In this document: in pieces, positions 47,861-60,147 of the stretch
Layout: each line of letters begins with the position of its first letter
How positions within the stretch are numbered: the first letter of the stretch is position 1
Origin: Hirsutella rhossiliensis
Taxonomy: Eukaryota > Ascomycota > Sordariomycetes > Hypocreales > Ophiocordycipitaceae
Direction: 5' to 3'
Length of the DNA stretch: 64,000 nucleotides
Assembly: GCF_020360975.1 (NCBI RefSeq)
Contig: NW_025408669.1
Coordinates: 7,254,001-7,318,000, forward strand
The notes under the pieces: generated by a model
Database searches by the model: none
What the model was told of the DNA's origin: nothing
Seen by the model: the letters and a program-made list of their open reading frames with translations, nothing else
Made by a program: the position numbers and the translations under genes

Positions 47861-48817
47861 TTTTTCGACTAACGGACTGAAAGGTCTATTGGGGGACTAG
47901 TCGGGCCGGTCTGACTGACGGGACCGGGGCCGGGCCCGGAGCAAGAGGCGGAGCCGGGGGGCCTAGGCCGCAGCTGCAGTTGACGACGACGTTGAGGCTC
48001 TCGAGGGAGGAGGAGCCGAAGGAGCAACAGCCGCAGCAGCAGCAGCGGGAGCCGTAGCAACAGGGGCTACAGCAGCTGCAGGGGCAGCAGGTCGAGCCGT
48101 CTGGGTCGAGTGCTGGCCACGAAGGAACAAGACTACTTGTTGTTGCACTCTAGCAGCCTCTTCGTCTAGTTCCCGGCTAGCTTCTCGAAAGATAGTCGAG
48201 TAACCGTTACTAATAGGCTTTATTAGCAGAGATATATCCCGTAGCTACTGGCCGGAAAGAGCTTCTATGAGGAAGTATTAATTAGCTTCCTCGAGGATTT
48301 CTTCCTACTTAGCTAGCCACGAAGAAGCTAGCAGGTTCCTAGCAGAAAAAGCTCCTAGGTGGGCCGTATAGGTCTTCCTAATACGGTCAGTTATATAGCC
48401 CCTCGAGGGAGCTGTCGAGGTCTCGAGCTTTAAAAGCCACTGCCTAGGAGTCTCTTCCTCTCGAAGAGTGATTAGCTTTGCGGCACTAACGGATTCCGTT
48501 ATCGCCGTGCGTGCAGTAGTTAGCAACTTCGTCTCGTAAAGGTATTCCTTACGGTGACTCTCGTAGTCACCTAAGGCAGCAGAAAAAGCTCTCTGTTATG
48601 CAGAGGTTAGCTCGGAGAAGAGGGTAGCTCCCTCTGCAAAGTCCGTTGCCCTAGGACGAAGAGGGGGCTCGAGAGGGTCCTGCTTGTCAGAGAAGACTAA
48701 ATTGTGGATGGTTCTGTCCACCCGAGCCCGTAGCTCCTTTACCCACTTATCCCAATCTTAGGGCTCTGTAAGAATCGTCCTACGGACCGTAGGGGTGGCA
48801 GAGTCGTTTTTCGACAT
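47861..48817 (-). pseudogene. copia A#3 gag (relic)
   Basis: The start is ATG at 48817, preceded by the leader and LTR and chosen because the frame begins MSKNDSATPTVRRTIL. Then come EP-DWDKWVKELRARVDRTI with a TAA at a probable Gln, LLTTARTAITESVSAAKLITL, LLKLETSTAPSRGY and an Ala/Pro-rich C-terminus (47950-48150). Only a few stops, at probable CAA/CAG/TGG sites. Gag would form the virus-like particle in the cytoplasm. Confidence 0.8.
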
Positions 48818-48950
48818 CGTTGCGGAAGAGGGGGGGCAGAAAAGTCGGTTAAAAATCGGCTTTTCTAGTAAGAGGGGTAAAAGGAAGCTACGAGGGGTGC
48901 AAGAAAGGTGCCTTTTATAGCAGCCGGAAGGTATAGGAATACTATTCCTC

Positions 48951-48963
48951 CCGGGCTTATAAC
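48951..48963 (-). promoter_or_regulatory. Primer-binding site of copia A#3
   Basis: GTTATAAGCCCGG immediately inside the 5' LTR on the minus strand, differing from the initiator Met-tRNA anticodon-loop complement only by a RIP-type TG-to-TA. Confidence 0.7.
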
Positions 48964-49449
48964 TCTCGCGAAGAGAGATGCGAGAAGTGTATGAAAATGC
49001 ACGAAGGTGAAATTGGGAGTAAGGGGTCGGATAGGCAGGGCAGAGAGATTTGATTCTTACGGGAGCAGCAATTGCGGTAGGGGAGTGATTGTTGTATTGC
49101 CTTAATTGTCCTTCTTTCCTCTATCCAACGCCCCTCTTTATACCCTTCTAGCATCTTAATTAACAAAGAAGATCCTGCTTAAAGAAGCTACTAATGTCCT
49201 TTCGACTACCGAGCTTTTTGCCGGTTTTTCCCCTCCTTTCTAGCCGTTGCCGGCACATCCGTCTTATCTCTCGCCACCTCCATAGGAAGCCATCGCCACT
49301 TCTACTTCCCCTCATGCCCCCACCCTCCTTTCTACACCTCTTTTTAGCTCCTTCTTCCTTCTTCTACACCGGGTGTTTTTTAGCTTCCTTGGTCCCTCTT
49401 GCTAAGGGATATCTCCGAGAACTGCGAAATCAGGCCATGCTTCGCGATA
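48964..49449 (-). repeat. 5' LTR of copia A#3
   Basis: 486 bp. In element orientation it runs TATCGCGAAGCATGG...CTTCGCGAGA and contains a GGGTATAAAGAGG box (near 49133-49146 on the plus strand) as the probable promoter. Confidence 0.9.
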
Positions 49450-49454
49450 ATAAT

Positions 49455-52400
49455 AGTGCACTAAAAGATTATTAGTAATACGTACGGAGGCTATAGGCCG
49501 TATTTAACTAAGGGAGAATTAATATAAAAATACTACGTATAAAATAGAAAGATATAGAATAAAAACTCGACCTTTAGTACGAAAACGAATAGAATTATAA
49601 AGCATAGTACGCAATTAACTACGAAGTAGTATAATATAAACGATATAGCGTTAAGAAATAAGAAATCTTCGATTAGCTATAAGAAATTAGTCTCTTAAGC
49701 CCCGATACGATACTATGCGACGAAAATATAAAGAAACGATATTAATAATAAATTAAAGAAGAATACCTAAATAAAACGAATAAGGACTAAGTAAAAAATA
49801 AGGTACGCTATCTATAAAAGGGCTATAGACTAGCACGATATAATAAGATCTAAGGACCCTATATATAGCAACGGTAAGCTATAGTAACTAAATAGTATTA
49901 GATATCTAAATCGCGGGATATTACGCGCGTATACTTTTAGATTATAGCGCGATAAGTAATTATATTTTACCTAGAGTCGTTAATCGTTACCGACTTATAT
50001 AGAGATATAAGTAAGATCTATATAAACTTATAAATATCGAAGGAGAGGCCTTTAACTATAATAACGGAATTATTAATATAGAGATTAATTACCTTAATAT
50101 TAATATCTAGGGCTACGACGAATAAGTTAACTTTAATATTATAGATATTAAAGAACACGACCTTATATTAGGGCTTCTATAGCTATAGGAGAGCAACCTA
50201 TTAATTAACTAGAAAACTAGCTAGCTACGTTAGAACGAGGATATAAGTTTCTAGGACTAGTAGATTTAGAAGAAAGCGAAATTTTACGATAATTTAGCTA
50301 CTAAATAGAATAAAAGGGATAACCGTTTAAGTAAATTATTACGGGCTTTAGCAATATAAACGAAAATAATAACCGAACCGGCGGATATAATAAAATCGAC
50401 TAATAAGACCTACGTACTAACTAACACGGCTATATAACCTAGCATCTAATATAAATAGAATAAAGGATATAATATAAAGATCCGAAGAGTTATTACTACT
50501 TTAAGGAAAGACCTTAAATAAATCGATAAAGAGCTTAAGTTAAGAGAAAATAGCTCTTAAAAGAAAGAATAAAGCCTATAAGATAGAATAAAGAACATCC
50601 CCTAAGAATACTAGAAATATAATAAACTCTTTAAGGAAGAACTTAAGATAGGGTTACCTAAATATAGCTAATAGGACTACGAAATTTATCTTAAGGATAG
50701 AATAACGCCGACGTTCTATAAGATCTATAACCTAAACGAAAAGTAACTATAAACGCTACGCGACTACCTCGACGAGAATCTATAAAAAGGATATATATAA
50801 ATATTAATATCCGAAGTAGGCTACCTAGTTATATTTATTCTAAAGAAAAACGGTAAACTACGACTAGTTATAAACTATAGACGCTTAAACGATATTATAA
50901 TAAAGGACCGAATACTATTACCGCTTATATCGGAACTATAAGATCGACTATATAGTAAAAAATAGTTTATAGCCCTCGACCTTAAAGGCGCCTATAACTT
51001 AATACGTATAAAAAAGGGATACGAATAAATAATAGCCTTTAGAACGAAATTTAGACTATTTAAATATCTAGTAATACTATTTAGACTTATAAATATACTA
51101 GCTACCTTTTAACGGATAATTAATAACGTCCTACGCGAATACTTAGATATCTTTATAGTAGTATACTTAGATAATATCCTAATCTTCTCGGATACCTTAG
51201 AAGAATATAAGGAACACGTTTATAAGGTACTCCGCGTACTTTAGAATACGAAGTTATTAGTTAAACTAAAGAAAAGTAAGTTTTATATATAGGAAGTAGA
51301 CTTCCTTAGATATACGATCTTACTAAGAGAGATATAAATATAATAAGATAAGATTAACTTAGTTAAAGAATAGCTAACGCTAAAGAACGTTAAGGACGTA
51401 TAAAGTTTCCTAGGATTTATAAATTACTACTAACGATTTATTAAAGATTTTAGAAAGATTATAGCACTACTATATAACTTAACGAAGAAGGAAAAAGAAT
51501 TTATATAGGACGATAAAGCTAATAAAGCTTTCGATTATATTAAGACTATAATTATATAAGAACTAGTCTTAACTACCTTTAATTTAGAACGATAAATCGA
51601 ACTTAAAACCGATATATTAGACTTTACTTTAGGAGTATAAATCGGATAAAAAGATAATAAAGGAAGACTACGACTAATTATATTCTATTCGAAGAAGCTA
51701 TATAGCGTAGAACTTAATTACCTTATCTACGATAAAGAATTCCTTATAATTATTTAAGCTTTTAAGGAATTTCGATACTACCTTCTTAGAAGTAAGTATA
51801 AAGTTAAGGTTTATATAGATTATAAAAACATCTTATACTTTACAATAATATAATAGTTAAATAGACGATAGATCTAATAGGCCGAATATTTATTAGAATT
51901 CGACTATAAAATAATCTATAGAAAAGAAATAGAAAACGGTCGAGCTAATGCCCTTAGTCGACGAAGTAACTACGATATAGGAGCACCTATAGCGAAAGGA
52001 CAGCTCTTAGAAATCAACGAAAACGGGAACTACTAGTAACGATAGCTAAATATAATATTTAAAGTATAACCCGATAACTCGATATATTAAAAGATCCTAA
52101 AATAGATAAAAGAATATAAAGTACTAAACGGATATAATATAGAATATTTAGAAGTTCTAATATATAAAAATAAAATCTAGATATTACTAGAATTATAAGA
52201 TAAAGTTATATAAGATATATACGAATATCTAATATATAGATACTAAGGAATCCGAAGAATAATAGAACGGATTAAACGATAATATAACTTCCTATAGCTT
52301 AAAGAAGTAGTACGATAAGTTATTAAAGAATATAAACTTTATATACGAAGTAAAGCTAAACGATATAAATTATATAGAGAATTATAACCGCTATTAGTAC

Positions 52401-53420
52401 TAGAGAAACTATAGGATTTAATAGCTTTTAACTATATTATAAAGCTACTACCGTTAAAAGAACCTATAACTAACGTTAAGTATAATAGTATATTCGTTAT
52501 TACCGATAGACTAACGAAGTATAGATACTTCTTACTATATAAAGAAGCAAGCAATATAGAAGAGCTAGTATATATATTCCTACGAATAATTATTAGCAAT
52601 TACGGACTACTAAATAAGATTATCTCTAATAGAGGAAGTATATTTATAGCTAAGTTTTAGTAAGCTCTTATAGTATAATTAGGGACGAAATATAAGCTTA
52701 GTATAGCTTATTACCTATAAATAGATAGATAAACGGAACGACTTAACTAAACGCTTAAATAATATTTACGATACTATATTAGCTACGAATAAAACGATTA
52801 AGTTAAATAGCTATTAATAGCGCAACTAGCCTATAATAGCTTAGTTACGGAAATAACTAAGCTCTTACTAGTATACGCTAATTACGGATATAACCTAGAA
52901 GTATTTAAGGTTACTCGATAAGGACTATAAGCGGAACGAGCGATACTATAAGTAGATTAGCTATAAAAATTATATAAAGAAATATAATAAGAACTTTAAT
53001 TCGTTAGAGAACGAATGTCTACTTACTATAATCGGAAAAGATTATAGGGACTAATCTTTCGAGAGGGAGATATAGTCTACCTTATACGACGAAATATTAA
53101 AATAAAACGACTAAGTAATAAATTAGATTTTAAGAAACTTAGACCGTTTAAGGTTAAGAAAACTATTTTAAAAGTTAACTACGAACTTTTACTACTAATA
53201 ATAATATAAATATACCCGATATTTTATATCTTATTATTAGAACTAGCGCTACGAAACGTAAAACTATAGGGAAAAATTAAAGTTAATAATAATTAAGAAT
53301 ATAAAGTAGAATAAATACTAGATATAAGAAAATAAGGTTAGTAATAAGAGTACCTTATTAAGTAGAAGGGATACGGACTAAAGGAAAATACCTAGGAACT
53401 ACTTAAGCACTTAACCTACT
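49455..53420 (+). pseudogene. gypsy B#4 pol: protease to chromodomain (relic)
   Basis: After copia A#3 the frame gives the protease region (about 49990-50240), then reverse transcriptase with YLVIFILKKNGKLRLVINYR near 50820-50880 and [20 protein letters not shown] near 51156-51215. RNase H follows, with LTLKNVKDV-SFLGFINYY-RFIKDF at its lead-in. Then come the integrase zinc-binding and catalytic regions (52180-52960) and a chromodomain near 53290-53410 (VE-ILDIRK, EYLIK, KGYGLKENT-ELLKHL). Trp and Gln are TAG/TAA. Confidence 0.85.
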
Positions 53421-54223
53421 ATAGCTCTTTACTTCGATAATTTTACTAGAAGGTTTAGGAGGGATTAAAAGACTAAGATCCGTAAACTCCTTACTAATAC
53501 CGAATAAGGACTAATTCGCTTTATTAGGAACGCCTAACGATTATAAGTTATTTACTACCTAATACTTATACGCATCGAGCGTAGGCAAAACGCTATCCTC
53601 GGTATCTACTTCTTAGATACTACGACGAAATAACTTAGAACTCTTTTCCTTTATACGATTCCGAATCTTCTAGATATAAGCTAAACGATTAACGGCGATA
53701 GATATTTACGACTAAAGGTTCGTAAGCTATACCTAAAGCTCTAATAAGGCTTCCCTAGCTTCCTCCTCTTTAGAATATAGCCTATACTACTCCGCTAATA
53801 ATTTAGTTACTAAAAGAAATACGTTAGCTACTACGCATAGAAAGAATTAGAAAATACCTATAAGAAGAGGCTACTAAAACACTATTATAATAGGGACGAC
53901 TACTAGCAATATAATTATTATAGCGCGAAGAATTTTCGGCTATCCGATAATTCGTCTTCTTTGCCTTAAAGCATTAAGTGCATAGTATATTAGTAGGATC
54001 TCTACTTAAATCGATATATTCGGCAAGAGTAGCGCGCTTAGAGGCTTTTCGGAAACGATTTTTTAGTATACGACTAGATATACTATTAGCAGTATATCCT
54101 AAAAAGATAAAGAAATAAGGAACGATATACTTACGCACGACGCAATAAGGATATATTTATATACAGCGGCTAAGGCAGCTATAGTAGGTCTTATAGATAA
54201 GACTAAAAGGAGGGGAGATATCG

Positions 54224-54673
54224 TATTACGACCACGGCTACTAGGCCGCTAACGGTCGACCGCGTTAAGCACGTAATACGGTCTAACGGATAAATAGTCG
54301 GCACGACTATCTAATAGATATAGGATCGAGGGGATCGTAGAGATCTAAGTAATCTAGGATTAATAGGATTACTACGCTCTATACGATCTAACGTTAGGGA
54401 TTATAGCTAGGCCTATAATCTAAGGATAGTCTCTATAGGTATATATAGCTACCTACTTTTACTCCTTTAAATAGATAGCTCTCTAGCTTTTAATATAGAT
54501 CTTTATTACGATTCTATCTTTAATTCTAATTACCTAGTTATAGTCTATAGTCTACGACCTCCGACTTATTACTAATATAATATACTTCTTATTACTTAGA
54601 CTACGCCCTATTATATCTACTAATATAAACCCCTTAATAGGTTTATCCCTTAGGAATAACACCGGTCGTTATA
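54224..54673 (+). repeat. 3' LTR of gypsy B#4
   Basis: 450 bp, paired with 40182-40631. The 3' non-coding stretch between the chromodomain and this LTR (53420-54204) carries no recognisable gene. Confidence 0.9.
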
Positions 54674-54678
54674 TTAGG

Positions 54679-55860
54679 GCTCTAGAGCCTATCTTTACTC
54701 TAGAGCTACTCTTTTTCCTTTAGGCCTAAGGGAGCGGAGTCCTTTTTATTGTTTAAGGTAAGGAGCGGTTCTATCTTCGCTACTTAAACTACTATAGGCC
54801 GCTTAGCTAAAAAGAAGGGGCATTTTAATATAAAGTATATAAACGCGCCGTAATATAGATAGCGGCCGTTAGCCTTCCTTTTCCTAATTTCCTCGCTTAT
54901 TACTTACTTCGCCCGCTACTTAGAAAGCGGGATAGTATAGGGGATATTTAAAGACGACTTCTTACTACGTTTAGCTTAGTCTATATAGGTAGCTAATATT
55001 AAGGTATCTCCGTTAGTATCGATAGTTAGCTATTCCTCTTATAGAGGGGCGGTAATCCTATTACCGCTATATAGCGTACGCTTATAAAGCTTTTAAAAAC
55101 GCAGCGTTTACTTATAGCCCTATACTACCTTTATTAACTAGCTTATATACTCGCTATAGTTAGTAGGTATAATTATAAGGATAAGTAGTTCTTATAGGGC
55201 TAGTATAATTAAGTTCTATAACTATATAAGCTTTACGCTATCTTCTTATACTATAGTTCCCGCCGCTTATAAGAGCGTCTCTTTAAAGTTAGGGAGGAAT
55301 TCGCTAAAGGTCTACCTATCCCTCTACTTAAGGGTCTATAGCCTATCCTATACCTTCTCCCGCTCTTATACGTTGCCGAACGTATATATAAGGTATTAAA
55401 AGAAGTCCTATAAGTTACGTTTACTTTTAGGGCCGCCCTTATCTTAGAATCTAGAGATCCGCTATATCTAGGGCTCTAGTAGCGTATAGAGGAGTAAATA
55501 CTACGCTATATTACGATAGCTGTTTAGGCCCTATTTCTTATTTATTATAAACTTCGTTTATAGCCGGCTAAGAAAGAAGTAGAAGGACTTAGGCTTACCG
55601 TCCTAAGTTAGCTAGGGAAGCGGCTTCTATATCGATAGTACCGCTACCGTAACCGGTATTACTAAGGTTATAGGGGTTAACGCTAGTCTTATAGATAGCT
55701 CCCTTAGTATAGTAAGAACCTCGTTCTTCTCGCTAGCCGTCGCGCTTTTAATCGCTTTTAGGATAGCTATAATACTTCCTATCCGCCTAAGGGGTAGCGG
55801 GGTAATCCCTTAAGGAAGCGGCACCCTTTTTAAAGAGATATTTATTAGATCTATTAGTTA
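54679..55860 (-). pseudogene. gypsy E gag (relic)
   Basis: Minus strand, downstream of the 5' LTR at 55872. A zinc knuckle is readable near 54818-54868 as RYLYYGAFIYFILKCPF, which becomes a CCHC box if Tyr codons at C and H positions are reversed RIP changes. Gypsy B#4 is inserted just after it, before the protease. The upstream part has a Gln/Pro-rich, helical gag-like composition. Confidence 0.65.
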
Positions 55861-55871
55861 ATAGCTTATAC

Positions 55872-56057
55872 TATTACGGAGTAAGTAGAGGCGTATATAT
55901 AGGTACCGTTTATAGGATAATATTAATAAGCTATATAGAGCTCTTTTATACGCGGCTAGCCCGCCCCTATACTTATAGGATCCGGCCCTCTATACGTAAC
56001 TATATAGCTTAGGCCGCGGCCTAAGCCTATTACCTATAATAGTTAAAGACTCTTATA
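55872..56057 (-). repeat. 5' LTR of gypsy E
   Basis: 186 bp, TATTACGGAGTA...GACTCTTATA, flanked on the right by TSD ATAGG (56058-56062). Pair of 28537-28721. Confidence 0.88.
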
Positions 56058-56062
56058 ATAGG

Positions 56063-59000
56063 TCTATACGAATTCTTTAACGAAAAAGGGTAGCTTTTTA
56101 CCCTTAATTTTTAACGAGCTTAATTTCCTTTTACCTTCTTTAAGAGGAAGGAATCTTTTAGAATATAATATCTAAGCTTACGAGGCTAGTTTAGAAGAAT
56201 TAGATTATTAGGCTTATCGAGGAGAAATTCGGTTAATTTATTCTCGAATTCTAACCTATTATTAAGAAGGAATCTCTTAAGAAGTTAGCTTTCCCTACTA
56301 AGAGGGTAGGATCTAAGGACCCTCTTCTAGTAGCCTAAGGAGATAGCATTCTTTAGTACGTATAACTTAGTTACCTAGGCCCCCTAGCTTTATATAAGCT
56401 AGGCTAATAATAGGGCGTACGAATAAAGGGCCTAAAGACCGTCGAATACGAATACTACGGCTGAGGAAAGACTAGGAGACGAATTTCTAGACGGACCCTA
56501 ATACGGCCGGACTAGCTATATAAGGAAATTTAGGTCGATTAGACCGACGTCTCTAAGGATTAGGAAAGCTTCGTTAAGGTAATGTTTTTTATAGATCTTA
56601 AGGTATATAAGCAAAAGCGGAATTTTAGGGAATTAAGGAATCACGTAAGACTACGTAATAGAGGGGAAGAAGGAGTATAAGGTAGGATTTTCAACGGAAT
56701 TTATTAGTAGTATATTAGTATATAGAAGAGGTGTTAAAGTTAATAATTCTCTATCTATCTACCAGCGGACATACTATCTTATATAGATAATTATAGCTGA
56801 ACGGAAGAACCTTTCGGGACTATATTTAGGCTGCCGTATAGCCCTAAGACTAGGGAATTCCGTGATATCTCGAGTAAATCTAGAAGTGTCTTAGTTCTAC
56901 TAATATTCGTGTTTAAAGGAGGTTAGTCGTGCCGGTGTTCTTAAGAGGTCTTAGCTAGTATTCTAAGCTAGCTCTATTCCTTCGATTCCCGATTATACGA
57001 TAACTAGCAACCCGTTTAATGCATAATAATATGCAAAATAACGAGCGATTCTTGCTTTATAGGATGAGATTTTGTCTATAATTAATATACTACTTATTAG
57101 CTTATATAATCGGGAGAGTATATTATAGCTGCTTTATTTATAGTAGGAACACCGTTCCTTATAATAGACGCTTTTTTAGGGATAGTTTTCCCTTATTTCT
57201 TACGGACCTACCTAAGTAAGTATAACTAGTCTACCCTTTAAGACTTCGTTAACTAGATACAATCCTACTTTAGCTACGAGGTAAAGAAAATACGGTCTAA
57301 CGGAGAGCTATTTACGAAGGATATCTTAAATTAGCTTCGAAAAAGGGGTATTTTACCCCTCCTATTAGCACCGAATACCTAGGCCTAGAACGGAGGGGTA
57401 GAAAGATTAAGGGGTGCTATAATAGAAAGGGCCTATATAATAAGACTTACTATAAAGCTTCTATACGACCTTTAAAGGGAAGTCGTTAAGACCGCCTATT
57501 ACTTATAGAACCGGACCCCTAGGGACCCTAAGGACCTTAGAAAACTAAACTAAGGAATAGACTAGAAATCCCCCCTCGAGCTCTTTACGAAGAAGAGGGC
57601 ATTACTAGCCTACCTTTATGCCTACGGCTATAAGGCATACGTAATAACTACCGATATATAGCTAAAAAGGAAGAAGAAAAGAAAGCTTAATCCGAGAGCC
57701 TTTATTAGTTACCTCGTTAGTTATAATTCTACGAATATCTTCTAGATCTAGATTCCTCTTCTACGAAAGGTTATTTTAACTAGGGATATAATTTTCGACG
57801 AATCTAGCTTTTTCGACGAAAAGAGGGATTAATAGCCCCTCTTACTCTCTTAACGTTAGCTAATTTAGAAGATCTAAATCCCCCCTTCCTAATAGTCTTA
57901 AAAAGAGGTCCTAGATAAGGAAATAGAAGAAGAAACCGATATCGAAGTAGTCGAAGATAACGCCGACTTCGAAGAAAAGGAAGCTACTAGATTAGATAAT
58001 CTAGATAAAGAAGGAGACTATAGGAAAGCGGTAGAGCTAGAATACGCTTACCTCCCTATGCCTCCTCTTACGGAATAAGAAGAAGATCTAGAAGTAGCTT
58101 TTTTAGTTAGTCTTCCCGTCTTAGCCCCTAAGGGGGTAGGAAAGGCACCTCTCTTAAAGGATTACCCGGCTGCCTTTTTATCCCTGCTTTAAAAAGCAAA
58201 GGAAGGTATAGGGCCCGATATAAAAGAAGACTAACCTCTCCCTTATTTTAATCGTTTTTCCGACTTCTACCTAACGCTAATAAAAGACGGTTCCTATAGA
58301 GCGTTTATAGCAGGCCGGCTTTTTAAGCTACTATTAATAAGGAAGGTATATAAAAGAGACCTCCCGGACCTACTAGTAAACTAAAAGTAGCTAGAAAGAC
58401 ACCCCTTTAGAGACTAGTTTTTCTAGGCCTAGAAAGACTACCTAACCTTATACGAAGAGATAGGGTCTTTCGAAGAGGTCCTTAAGGAAAAGGTAAGAGG
58501 AAAATAGGTCCTTAGCTATAAGTAGGTCTTTATCTATAAGACTAATAAATATAGCTTCCTTTAAAAGTATAAAGCCTAGCTAGTTATCTATAGGAATTAA
58601 TAGGAAAAAGGGGATCTACCTACTAGGGCAACCACCCTAGTAAGGATATCTTTTCGGACCCTTATAGCTATAGTAGTAGAATTCGACCTCGAACTTAATT
58701 AAATAGATATAGTTAACGCCTTTATTAACTACCTACTTAAGGAAGAAGAAGAAGTTATCTATATACGCTTTCTACTAGTCTTCTAATAGCTAGGAAAGGT
58801 TCTATAGCTTAGGAAAGCTCTATACGGACTACGAAGATTACCCCTTCTTTAGCAATAGCATTTAATAGGTTCCCTTAAAGCCCTAGGCTTTACGAAAGTC
58901 CCTTAGGAACTATATATAATATAGAAGGGTAAAATCATAGTCTTCTTTTACGTCGACGATATTATCTAGGCGTACCTAAAAGAGGAAGAGGCTACTGCTA

Positions 59001-60010
59001 AGGAGGCTATACGAGGCCTATAATAAAGGTATAAGATAACTAAGCTAGGGGAGCTAAAGTAGTTCCTAGGGATATAAATCCTTTAGAATAGGTCCTAACG
59101 GACTATCTAGCTTACCTAAGACGCCTATATCGATAAGGTCGCTTATAAATTCCTCCTTAATTCCCTTAATAAGAAGCTTCCCTCTACGCCTATATTAGAC
59201 GAAGAGCTTTTACCTAATCCGTCCTTTTAAGCTAGGGAGTAAGAGAAATACTAATATTAATAAAAGGTAGGCTCCTTGCTTTTTTTAGCTATTTCTACTA
59301 GACCGGATATCTCTTTTACGGTCTCCTAGCTAGCTAGGCATAACTAGAATCCTAGCCCTAGGTATTAAGAAGTAGTAGATAAAGCTATCCTTTATCTCTA
59401 TTTAATAAGATTATATAGTCTACGCCTAAGAGGGTAGGGAAGGAAATTAGCTGCCGAAATCTTCCTCTATTCGAGCGATTCGTCCTTTATAAATAATTTA
59501 TTAAATAGAAAGAGCTTATAAGGGTATATTATATCCCTTTTTAGAGGAACTATTGCTTAGAGAGCTTCGAAGTAAGCTACCGTTACTATATTAAGCACGG
59601 AGGCAGAGCTACTAGCTCTTTTAAAAGCGTTAAAAGAAGCGATTTTCCTTAGTAAGCTACTAATATCGTTATAACTATAAATTTCGTCCTTATTAGCTAT
59701 AGAATATAATAATATATAGACTATACGAATTCTTATAGAGGAAAATAGTAAGCTATCGACCCGGCTATAGTATATCGATATCTACTAGTATTAGTTACGC
59801 TAAGAGGTCTAAAGGGGACTTATTTCTATCTATTAGGTTCTAATAGTATCGATAAAAGCCGATGGTCTTACGAAGCCCCTACTAAAGTAGAAGCTAGCTG
59901 TCTTTTTATAGTAAATTAGGCTAGAAGACGTTTAAGAGAAGCTATCCTTAGAAGCCCGCCTTAAGAGTCTACGAGAGGAGCTAATAGCACGTAGGAGGAA
60001 GGAGACGTCT
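56063..60010 (+). pseudogene. copia A#2 pol (relic)
   Basis: Plus strand, resuming the frame broken at 28536. GAG-pre-integrase is near 56350-56395, then integrase interrupted by solo LTR C (56596-57163). An acidic linker is near 57915-57990, reverse transcriptase FFYVDDII near 58944-58970, RNase H tail KADGLTKPLLK near 59857-59895, then a charged extension. More RIPed than A#3 and disabled by many stops. Confidence 0.8.
56596..57163 (-). repeat. Solo LTR C in copia A#2 pol
   Basis: 568 bp with perfect TSD ATAGA (56591-56595, 57164-57168); the flanking integrase frame is continuous when it is removed. Lightly to moderately RIPed. Confidence 0.92.
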
Positions 60011-60147
60011 ATAGCTAAAGAGAGGAATTAGGACTTATCCTAAAGGAGGGCCCCTAGCTTAATTAGGACTTATTCTTCTTAAAGGCCCCCTTTTTAGGGA
60101 CTTATCCTTAGAGAAGCCCCCCTTTCTTATAGGACTTAATTTCCTCC

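Larger units (their letters stand above)
43318..49449 (-). mobile_element. Copia A copy 3, lightly RIPed, complete
   Basis: 6.1 kb, minus strand, with perfect TSD ATAAT (43313-43317, 49450-49454). LTRs are at 43318-43795 and 48964-49449. It is the best preserved element here, with many CA/TG dinucleotides left, and serves as the reference for A#1, A#2 and the 11525 fragment. It interrupts gypsy B#4 in the gag-pol linker. Several in-frame TAA/TAG codons make it non-autonomous. Confidence 0.94.
40182..54673 (+). mobile_element. Full-length gypsy chromovirus B#4
   Basis: 450-bp LTRs at 40182-40631 and 54224-54673, flanked by TTAAG (40177-40181) and TTAGG (54674-54678), a TSD with one difference. 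Plus-strand gag-pol is split by a solo LTR B (41009-41507) and by copia A#3 (43318-49449). Without the insertions the element is about 7.8 kb. A polypurine tract AAAAGGAGGGGAGATA is at 54205-54220. It interrupts gypsy E between gag and protease. Confidence 0.92.
28537..56057 (-). mobile_element. Ty3/gypsy chromovirus E with antisense ORF
   Basis: Minus-strand chromovirus bounded by two 185-186 bp LTRs (28537-28721, 55872-56057) and perfect TSD ATAGG (28532-28536, 56058-56062). From right to left: gag (54679-55860), pol with protease, reverse transcriptase, RNase H, integrase and chromodomain (36359-40181), then an ORF on the opposite strand (29082-30191) before the 3' LTR. Copia C (TSD ATAGT) and gypsy B#4 (TSD TTAAG/TTAGG) are inserted. 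Without them E is about 7.0 kb. It lies inside copia A#2. Confidence 0.88.

Noticed and set aside
47869..48148. Arg/Leu-rich and Ala-rich open frames on the minus strand
   Set aside because: They fall within the Ala/Pro-rich part of copia A#3 gag; only the frame in register with the start at 48817 was kept.
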